This document shows, one piece after another, positions 24,066 to 30,983 of a stretch of 38,963 nt of DNA. Source of the stretch: Limnofasciculus baicalensis BBK-W-15 (lineage in GTDB: Bacteria; Cyanobacteriota; Cyanobacteriia; Cyanobacteriales; Coleofasciculaceae); NCBI RefSeq assembly GCF_024178385.1, contig NZ_JAMZMM010000011.1, positions 1-38,963 of the forward strand, read 5' to 3'. The position numbers were made by a program, and so were the translations under genes. Within the stretch, counting starts at the first letter, position 1, and every line of letters begins with the position of its first letter. Under the pieces are notes generated by a model. That model worked only from the letters and a program-made list of their open reading frames with translations, was not told where the DNA came from and did no database searches.

Positions 24066-25466
24066 GCAAAGGCTGCACCACCGGATTTGATTTTGCTTGA
24101 TGTTAATATGCCTGAGATGAATGGTTATGAAGTTTGTCAACATCTAAAAGCAGAGGAGCGCACTCGCGAAATTCCGATCATTTTTATTAGTGCCCTTACT
24201 GAGGTACTTGATAAGGTGAAAGCCTTTGCAATTGGTGGGGTAGATTATATTACTAAACCTTTTCAAGTTGAGGAAGTTTTAGCCAGAATTGAGACTCACC
24301 TAACTATGCGGAAACTGCAACAGCAACTCCAGGCAAAAAATATCCAATTGCAGGAAGAAATTCAAGAACGAGAACAGGCTGAAGAGCGCTTTGCTAAAGC
24401 ATTTCGGGCTAGCCCTAATCCAATTGCGATCGCAACTCTTTCTGAAGAACGTTTTATCGATGTCAATCCTAGCTTTCTTGCCATGAGTGGCTATTCTCTG
24501 GAAGAGGTAATTGGACATACCGCTGGCGAACTTAGGTTAGGTAAAGATAGAGAAACAATTGCTAATATTATCCAACGCCTGGTAGATACTGGTGCTGTAT
24601 ATAATCAAGAATTTTAATTTCGCACCAAGTCTGGAGAAATTAAGATTATCCTATTATCTGTTGAACTAATTGATATTTCTGAAGTTGAGTGCGTCCTCTT
24701 AATTGCTAATGATATCACAGAAAGAAATAGATTAGAAAACGAATTTATCTCTTTAGTCAGTCACGAACTCCGTACTCCTCTTACCTCGATGATGGGATCG
24801 CTAGATCTTTTGGGATCTGGACAACTGGGCACTCTCACAAATCGAGGACAAAATGTTCTAAATATTGCAATTACTAATACCGAAAGATTGATTCGGTTAG
24901 TGAATGATATTCTCGATTTGGAGCGAATGAAGTCTGGCAAAATTGCCATGGAAATAGTAAAATGCAATGGGGCTGATTTGTTAAAACAAGCAGCGGAAGC
25001 TATGGAATCAATGGCAGAGAAATCACAGGTCAAGCTAATTGTCAATCCTGTAAATGTAGAACTTTGGGCTGATCCAGATCGGATTGTGCAAACCCTCACA
25101 AATTTACTGGGAAATGGGATTAAATTCTCCGAAGCTGGTAGTACTATTTGGATTAGTGGGGAATTAGTGAGTGGGGAGTGGGGATTGGAGAGTGGAAAGT
25201 CGATTAAAACTCCATATATTCTCTTTAGTGTTAAAGACAGAGGGAGAGGTATTCCATCGGATAAAATACAGATTATCTTCGATCGCTTTCAGCAAGTTGA
25301 TGCTTCTGACTCGCGTCAAAAAGGGGGCACGGGATTAGGATTAGCGATTTGCCGCAATATTGTGGAACAACATCATGGGAAAATTTGGGTAGAGAGTGTG
25401 GTGGGTGAGGGTAGTACTTTTTATGTCCTGTTACCTTTGGTTCCCTGTCAGAAACCCCACGCCTGA
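24066..25466 (+). pseudogene. REC-PAS-histidine kinase remnant: head missing and internal nonsense codon
   Basis: From about 24066 the frame encodes the second half of a receiver domain ([20 protein letters not shown] with the phospho-acceptor Asp, then FISAL, DYITKPF), a coiled coil, a PAS domain (FRASPNPIAIATLSEERFID), and then a TAA at 24615-24617. Directly after it, in the same frame, the protein continues FRTKSGEIKIILLSVELIDI, then HisKA (SLVSHELRTPLTSMMG) and HATPase_c (LGNGIKFSE, DRGRGIP, GGTGLGL) to 25466. The stop probably replaces a CAA Gln codon. The first ~45 residues of REC are missing at the junction with the RTX gene, and the C-terminus (CQKPHA) is coded by IS-end-like sequence. 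The second part could still be translated alone from 24789. Confidence 0.85.
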
Positions 25467-25660
25467 AGGCGGGGGCTTGAAATACAGCCCAATCTGACCA
25501 GTCCAAGTCTAAACTGACTACGTTTAAGGCAAGCGTTTAAGAACATACCAGGGAATGCGTAGCTAGTTCCCTGCTCTATAACCAGACGATTAAATAGGCT
25601 TACAAGGGTTAAACCAGTGTCGCTTGGATAGTTACCGACCTTAAACATTGACTAAGCTAA
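25451..25660. mobile_element. Possible IS200/IS605-type end fragment
   Basis: CCCCACGCC-TGAA-GGCGGGGG (25455-25476) is a hairpin with a bulged A, of the kind seen at IS200/IS605 element ends. The adjoining 180 nt on the minus strand hold an ORF fragment (GTSYAFPGMFLNACLKRSQF) that I recognise only as a string common around such elements. No transposase core is present. The rest of the gap to 25782 contains a GTTGGGT/ACCCAAC interspersed inverted repeat (25729-25753) and no gene. Confidence 0.4.
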
Positions 25661-25782
25661 CGATCGCACTAAAATTGTAGATGGTAGGTAGGGTGGAGGA
25701 CAAGGGAGACGCAACCAAGCTGATGAGTGTTGGGTCCAGGTACAACACCCAACCTACAAAATACTTCTAATTGGTCAAGACT

Positions 25783-26427
25783 ATGCACAAAGGTTTTAAT
25801 CCCAACCCCAAAACTGAAAATGCTACTGAAAGGATCTCTAAGCAACTCATTAGATTAGTTAAAGAATTTGAAAAAAACCAGCGCCAGACTATTCCGATAT
25901 TCCAGACAACACCCAAGCACCTATTCGCTCTTTCTTCGGCGGTGCATCAGGCTGCCCAGCAATTCTCTGACCTACATTTTGAAGTTGAGTATCTTGAAGG
26001 ACCGTTGGTGAAGATTTCAGAACATAAAAGTAATCGTAAAGGATTTTCTTACACTTGGGTTGAGACATCTAATACAACTGGCAAGTGGTTACTGATGGCT
26101 GCTCCACCAGGGGCGTGGGATTATCGTTGTCTTAGTGTTTGGCGAGATAGGGATAAAGCTATTGAAGTTTCAGACAGTATTTATCAGGAGGTAAAGACTA
26201 TGCCGCTAGGGGATTGGTACAAGAGAATAGGGACTTATCAGTTATTAATTGAATCTATCCCTGATGATGATGATACGGTTGTATCAGTAATGTACCCAGG
26301 CACAGGGGAGGTAATACCTGTTGAAGAAGATGCTCAAGAGCGGATTGAGTTACTTCTCAAGCAGGTTGTAAACGATCCTGGTGATAAAGATGATATTTTG
26401 TCTCAGATAAAAGAGTTTTTACCCTAA
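25783..26427 (+). CDS. Hypothetical protein, soluble, 214 residues
   Basis: I do not recognise a family. The protein is soluble and fairly acidic towards the end, with the N-terminal region RISKQLIRLVKEFEKNQRQ predicted helical and a middle part with mixed strands (FEVEYLEGPLVKISEH, FSYTWVETSNTTGKWLLMAA) followed by a helical C-terminus (RIELLLKQVVNDPGDKDD). No signal peptide or cysteine motif is present. The frame opens at a TTG (25771); the ATG at 25783 is taken as start, though no good SD is visible. It lies alone between IS-like debris and a response-regulator stub, so it could be accessory DNA. Confidence 0.6.
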   Translation: MHKGFNPNPKTENATERISKQLIRLVKEFEKNQRQTIPIFQTTPKHLFALSSAVHQAAQQFSDLHFEVEYLEGPLVKISEHKSNRKGFSYTWVETSNTTGKWLLMAAPPGAWDYRCLSVWRDRDKAIEVSDSIYQEVKTMPLGDWYKRIGTYQLLIESIPDDDDTVVSVMYPGTGEVIPVEEDAQERIELLLKQVVNDPGDKDDILSQIKEFLP

Positions 26428-26576
26428 TTTAGCTTTTTCGCCAGAGAGATTAGTGCGATGCCTCTAGCTGGTGTTGCCGTTACGGGGAGGTAAGCCATTT
26501 CGGATTTTGAGCGAAAACTTGGGCGATTATCGAATTCTAATTTGTCGCGGCGACAAGAGACCCACCGGGGAATTGT

Positions 26577-26798
26577 ATGCTTTTAGCCTACGCCAGCCTA
26601 TTCCTTCCGTACCTGAAAGCTAACCCTAAAACTCAGGCAATTCCGGTGATTCTCGTAACGGCTAAATCCCCGGAATCGGTTCAGGAAAGCTTTGCTGGCT
26701 TGGAGGTAGCAGCCGTTTTTACTAAACCTTTCCGTCCTTTGAAATTGGCGATGGCAATCAGTGAAGTACTAGGCTGGAGTGAAATAGGAGGGGCATAG
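26577..26798 (+). pseudogene. C-terminal stub of a response regulator receiver domain
   Basis: Residues KANPKTQAIPVILVTAKSPE, then GLEVAAVFTKPFRPLKL and ISEVLGW, are the last third of a REC domain (strand 4, the conserved Thr, the cis-Pro KPF motif and helix 5). The phospho-acceptor half is absent, and the first dozen residues from the ATG at 26577 look random. The 150 nt upstream contain a GCGATGCCTCTAGCTGG repeat (about 26456) and no matching REC start. It is a remnant, not a gene. Confidence 0.75.
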
Positions 26799-26887
26799 AT
26801 CTAAAAGTCCCCCTTAAACAGGGTAATTTCGGGTAATTTTCGAGAGCTATAGTTCATAATAAGTAGGATGAAAATGAACCACCCAAT

Positions 26888-29629
26888 ATGATATCAACTC
26901 CTCGCCTACCCCGCACTCTAAGTTCTCTAGAAACCTGGGGTTTTGGTTTAACTGGTTTACTTTTGTGGATGGGTGTTGCCCCTGGTGCAAATGCGGAACT
27001 CGGACAACAAGGAATTTTTGTCTGGTTAGTTGGCACAATTATCGGTATTCTCCTCAACTTGCAGGTGAAACGGTTGGGTAGTTATTGGCCTGATATGTCT
27101 GGCGGAACTCCAAATTACATTACCAGACTGTTGCAAAACTATCCCGGAATCGCTAGGTATGGCGCTATTGGATATTACATTAGTTGGGTAGCGGTTCTAC
27201 CAGTCAATGCTATTATTCTCACCGATTTAATTGAAGCAAATCTAAAACCTTTGGGGATAAATTGTCCGGAAATATTACTGACAATTGGGTTCACCTTGCT
27301 GGCATTTGTCGTAGCATTTAGTGGGACTCGTGCTATCAGTATCCTCCATTTAGTATTCGTATTGCCAGCAGTTGGTTTTCTCTTAGTTTTTTCTATTCAA
27401 GGAATGACTTGGTTAGCCTTTTCTAAGTCCAGCCCCGGTTTAATTCCCCCAACTTGGTCTAGTTTTGAATTTGATGGTTGGGCCAAGTGGTTCTTAAATG
27501 CTACTTATGCAGTTTATGCTTGCGAAACTGCATCATCCTTTGTGGCTGATAGCAAAAAACCTGGCGAGACTTTGCGATCGCTATCTATCGCTGCGTGGTT
27601 AATTCCAGTAGTATATTTGGGGGGATCTTGGGTTCTGATGCGTTTAGCAACTCAACCAGGATTAAAGGATGACACCTTTTTAAATCTCCTCGCCGCCGCT
27701 TCTCCATTTTGGGGTAATTCTGCCCCCTATTTGGTTACTTTTTTAGTCGCTTCCAGCAGTCTACTTGCTTGCGCTACTGCCGTTTCCAACTGTCCCCGCA
27801 TCCTGTACCAACTAGCCGCTGATGGGCATCTCTCCCCCGTTTTCGCCGTCACTTCCCGTCAAGGTGTTTTTGCGCCAGGGTTATTTCTGACTCTGCTTCT
27901 GAGTCTACTCTGTCTGGTTTGGGGTAATGTGCCCCGCATCGTTATGGTAACTGGGGTAGGGTGGATTTCCGCATTCATTTCTCTACATTGGGGGTTATGG
28001 CTGTGGCGCGGGAGACGAGAGGTACTTTTCCCCTGGTTGTCTCTAGGATTTTGCTTGATGGAGTTAGTCGTTTTAGTAATTGGGGGATTGGCTTGGAGTG
28101 GGGAAGATTTACTAATTGGGTTATTGTTACCTATAGTAATTTTAGCAATAGATCGGGCGATTCGTTATATCAGATTTGCCCCTTTCCATCCAGCTTGGTG
28201 GAAGCGCCGTTACAGTTTGCGATCGCGAATTGATCTATCTAGTTTTTTGGGGGTTCAGGTTGGTATTTTAATTTTACTCATCTGTAGTGCCATGGTAATC
28301 GGCTGGTTTTTTGGCAGCAAATCCAGTATAGATCTAACCACAGGTGCAAATCTTTTAGAAGTATTAATTTTAGTGGTAGCATTTGTGGGAGTTGCGATCG
28401 CTTGTTGGACTAGTTTACCTCAAGTTCTGGCAATTGCTGAAGCCCGCGAACAATCAGAACATCTATTTAATATTGCCATTGACGCTATTTTAGTTTTGGA
28501 TGAAAATGGCACAATTCGCAAAGCAAATCCCGTTGCGGAACAACTTCTCTCCACAATTAATCCTAATCCGATCGGCACTCCCCTCAATCAGATATTTCTG
28601 GAATTGAATAATCATCCTGATACTTGGCTTCGTCGCAGCGAATATACTCTAAATACCGGAGAATCTCCGATTACCCTTGAAGCAGCTATTTCCGATCATT
28701 TCAATCAAGACTTTCGAGAATATGTCGTAATTATGCGGGATATTACCAATCGAAAACAAGCTGAAGAGACGATGCAGAATTATAACCGTATTTTAGCACA
28801 AAAAGTTTCGGAACGTACTGCTGAACTTGCCCAAGCTAATGCGGAAATTATCGATCTCAACAATCGCCTCAAAGCCGAAAATATCAGGATGAAAACGGAA
28901 CTAGATGTAACCAGACAAATCCAACAAATGATCTTACCTAAAGCCAGCGAACTCAATGGGATTCCCGGGCTAGAGATTGCTGGCTTTATGGAACCTGCGG
29001 CTGAGGTAGGCGGTGATTACTATGACGTACTGCAATATGAAGGTAGGGTTAAAATTGGAATTGGTGATGTTACCGGACATGGACTAGAAAGCGGTGTATT
29101 AACGATCATGGTACAAACAGCAGTCCGGACTTTATTGGAAAATAATGAAACCGATCCCAGGCAATTCTTAGATGTAATTAATCGCACAATCTATAACAAC
29201 GTACAGCGGATGGGTTCTGATAAAAACCTCTCCCTCTGTTTACTAGAGTATCACGAATGTCGTCTATATTTAAGCGGACAACATGAAGAAATGATTCTGG
29301 TACGTGCGGGTGGTAATATTGAGCGAATTGACACGATAGACTTGGGGTTCCCCATTGGATTGGAAGCAGATATTACCGATTTCATCAGCGAAGTTATAAT
29401 TCATTTGCATCCTGGAGATGTCGTAGTATTGTACACTGATGGGATTACGGAAGCTGAAGATGTCAATGGCTTACAGTATGGCTTAGAGCGATTGTGCCAG
29501 ATAGTTAGCTGCAACTGGCAAGAGTCTGCTGATGACATTCGACAAGCTGTCATCCAAGATTTGCGATCGCATATTGGTTCTCATACAGTTTACGATGACA
29601 TAACTTTATTAATACTGAAGCAGAAATAG
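26888..29629 (+). CDS. Amino-acid-permease-like membrane domain fused to PAS and SpoIIE-type PP2C phosphatase
   Basis: The 913-residue protein starts with about 480 residues of polytopic membrane sequence of APC-superfamily type (ETWGFGLTGLLLWMGVAPGA at the first helix, an even run of about 12 hydrophobic segments, PRILYQLAADGHLSPVFA, which is a classical APC loop). A further helix pair (to about 520) leads to a PAS domain (IAIDAILVLDENGTIRKANP), a coiled coil, and the PP2C domain with GGDYYDVL, GDVTGHGLESG, LYTDGITEAE and C-terminal YDDITLLILKQK. The phosphatase part closely resembles the one ending at 5031. It probably senses or transports an amino-acid-like solute and sets the phosphorylation of the STAS protein encoded downstream. 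The start ATG at 26888 has a weak SD. A run of repeats separates it from the kinase gene. Confidence 0.88.
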   Translation: MISTPRLPRTLSSLETWGFGLTGLLLWMGVAPGANAELGQQGIFVWLVGTIIGILLNLQVKRLGSYWPDMSGGTPNYITRLLQNYPGIARYGAIGYYISWVAVLPVNAIILTDLIEANLKPLGINCPEILLTIGFTLLAFVVAFSGTRAISILHLVFVLPAVGFLLVFSIQGMTWLAFSKSSPGLIPPTWSSFEFDGWAKWFLNATYAVYACETASSFVADSKKPGETLRSLSIAAWLIPVVYLGGSWVLMRLATQPGLKDDTFLNLLAAASPFWGNSAPYLVTFLVASSSLLACATAVSNCPRILYQLAADGHLSPVFAVTSRQGVFAPGLFLTLLLSLLCLVWGNVPRIVMVTGVGWISAFISLHWGLWLWRGRREVLFPWLSLGFCLMELVVLVIGGLAWSGEDLLIGLLLPIVILAIDRAIRYIRFAPFHPAWWKRRYSLRSRIDLSSFLGVQVGILILLICSAMVIGWFFGSKSSIDLTTGANLLEVLILVVAFVGVAIACWTSLPQVLAIAEAREQSEHLFNIAIDAILVLDENGTIRKANPVAEQLLSTINPNPIGTPLNQIFLELNNHPDTWLRRSEYTLNTGESPITLEAAISDHFNQDFREYVVIMRDITNRKQAEETMQNYNRILAQKVSERTAELAQANAEIIDLNNRLKAENIRMKTELDVTRQIQQMILPKASELNGIPGLEIAGFMEPAAEVGGDYYDVLQYEGRVKIGIGDVTGHGLESGVLTIMVQTAVRTLLENNETDPRQFLDVINRTIYNNVQRMGSDKNLSLCLLEYHECRLYLSGQHEEMILVRAGGNIERIDTIDLGFPIGLEADITDFISEVIIHLHPGDVVVLYTDGITEAEDVNGLQYGLERLCQIVSCNWQESADDIRQAVIQDLRSHIGSHTVYDDITLLILKQK

Positions 29630-29805
29630 TTGTTGGTTGTTGGTTATTAGTTGTTGGTTATTAGTTGTTAGTTGTTAATGGGTTTAGAGAAACTTATTAT
29701 TGAGTTTTCGCCAAACAACTAATAACTGTGACAGGCGTATCGACTGTCCTACAACAAACAACAAACGAAAAATGACAAATAATAAATGACAAACAACAAA
29801 CGAAA
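29630..29805. repeat. TTGTTGGTTATTAG / ACAAACAACAAACG simple repeats
   Basis: TTGGTTATTAGTTGTTGG-type units follow the phosphatase stop, and ACAAACAACAAACGAAAAATG units precede the next start codon. They are complementary in kind, so the spacer can fold back on itself. Confidence 0.65.
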
Positions 29806-30387
29806 ATGACACAAATATTTGGAGAATTTAACGAAATATTGACTCCCAGCCAGGAATATTTAGTGCTACAATTTTCCCCTAGCTCCATTCCTCTAAAACA
29901 TCGCTGGCGAAATAATGGGTTGTCGGCAGATTTTATGGCATACTATTTTATGACATTCTTTCCTGGCAGTGAGGAGGATGGCGATACCGACTCTAAACAA
30001 GCAGAAATTAAAGGAGCAGTAAGTTATATTGCCAATGAATTGATAGAGAATGCAATGAAGTTTAATGATGAAACATCGCCCCACCCGATTAGTATTTCAC
30101 TCCACTTACATCAAGACAAATTGATCTTCCTTACTACAAATAGTATTTCTCCGGAAAATGTCAGCGATTTTCAGGCATATATTCAGCAACTAATCACCTC
30201 AGATACCGAAGAGTTGTATATTAGTCAGCTAGAAAAAAATGCGGAAGACGAAACCTGTACAGCATCTAGGTTAGGCGTATTAACGATGATCAATGATTAT
30301 CTCGCCAAGGTAGGCTGGAAGTTTGAAACTGTTCAAGAGGAACAGAAAATTATCGCTGTGACTACAATGGTTCAGTTGACTGTATAG
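29806..30387 (+). CDS. DUF6272-like ATP-binding protein, probable STAS-protein kinase (Slr1861/SiaB type)
   Basis: The 193-residue protein carries a GHKL-type N box, SYIANELIENAMKFNDE, and a late SRLGVLTMINDYLAKVGWKF segment that I associate with the cyanobacterial Slr1861 and proteobacterial SiaB families. These kinases phosphorylate a STAS-like partner; the PP2C phosphatase reverses this. It lies between the transporter-phosphatase and the STAS gene, the order expected for such a module. No membrane segment is present. The ATG at 29806 directly follows a repeat run, without a clear SD. Family assignment is from motif memory and would need a profile search. Confidence 0.72.
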   Translation: MTQIFGEFNEILTPSQEYLVLQFSPSSIPLKHRWRNNGLSADFMAYYFMTFFPGSEEDGDTDSKQAEIKGAVSYIANELIENAMKFNDETSPHPISISLHLHQDKLIFLTTNSISPENVSDFQAYIQQLITSDTEELYISQLEKNAEDETCTASRLGVLTMINDYLAKVGWKFETVQEEQKIIAVTTMVQLTV

Positions 30388-30426
30388 GGAACCTAGAGTT
30401 ACATTAATGTGTAAGGAGGTTGGGTG

Positions 30427-30771
30427 ATGGATATTAAAACGAAAGACTACAGTGTATGTTATGATACAACAACTTGGACTGTTGACTGGCAAGGTTCCCT
30501 GCGGCTCAGTGGGAGTGACGAGTACGCGCCTATTGTGGATTTGCTCGAACAAGTGACAGAGAGTCAGCCACCTAGCATTACTCTCAATCTGAGGCATCTC
30601 GAGTTTCTCAATAGCTCCGGTATCAGTATGCTATCGAAGTTTGTGATTAAGGTGCGTCAGAAAAAAAATATTAGTGTCGTAGTGCAAGGCTCTCAGAAAA
30701 TACCGTGGCAAGGTAAGTCGTTGAAGAATTTACAGCGGTTGATGCCGACTTTGAAGCTGGAATTGGAGTAG
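30427..30771 (+). CDS. STAS-like anti-sigma-antagonist-type protein (Slr1859/SiaC-like)
   Basis: The 114-residue product has the STAS core pattern: WQGSLRLSGSDEYAPIVDLL, then SITLNLRHLEFLNSSGISML, in which one Ser of NSSGI would be the site phosphorylated by the kinase and cleared by the phosphatase. A perfect AAGGAGG at 30413-30419 sits 7 nt before the ATG at 30427; the GTG at 30424 would be too close. It is the third gene of the module and is followed, after 212 nt of repeats, by the kinase-cyclase. The target is unknown; by analogy it may bind the cyclase protein. Confidence 0.8.
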   Translation: MDIKTKDYSVCYDTTTWTVDWQGSLRLSGSDEYAPIVDLLEQVTESQPPSITLNLRHLEFLNSSGISMLSKFVIKVRQKKNISVVVQGSQKIPWQGKSLKNLQRLMPTLKLELE

Positions 30772-30983
30772 GTGACTAAAGGATGAAGGCTGAAGGTTGA
30801 AAGATGAAGGTTGAAGTCATTCAGGAAGGGTAGTCTGAAATTAATTTCAGTCATTAGTCAGGAATTGAGGGGAGTTTGGTTGATTCCTTATTGTATCGAT
30901 TATTAGTCAGTTGTCAGTTGTCTGTTATTTTTCACTTACCACTGACAAACAACCAATAACAAACATCAAACATCAAACATCAA
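30772..30983. repeat. GATGAAGGTTGAAG, TTGTCAGT and CATCAAA simple repeats
   Basis: Three kinds of unit fill the spacer: GATGAAGG(C/T)TGAAGG (about 30781-30816), GTCAGTTGTCAGTTGTC (about 30906-30926) opposed by ACTGACAAAC (30941-30951), and a triple ACATCAA (30963-30982) that runs up to the start codon. TTGTCAGT equals a known STRR unit of cyanobacteria. Confidence 0.65.

Noticed and set aside
25448-25648. A 66-codon minus ORF as a real transposase gene
   Set aside because: No catalytic motif; it only overlaps hairpin-containing IS-end-like DNA.
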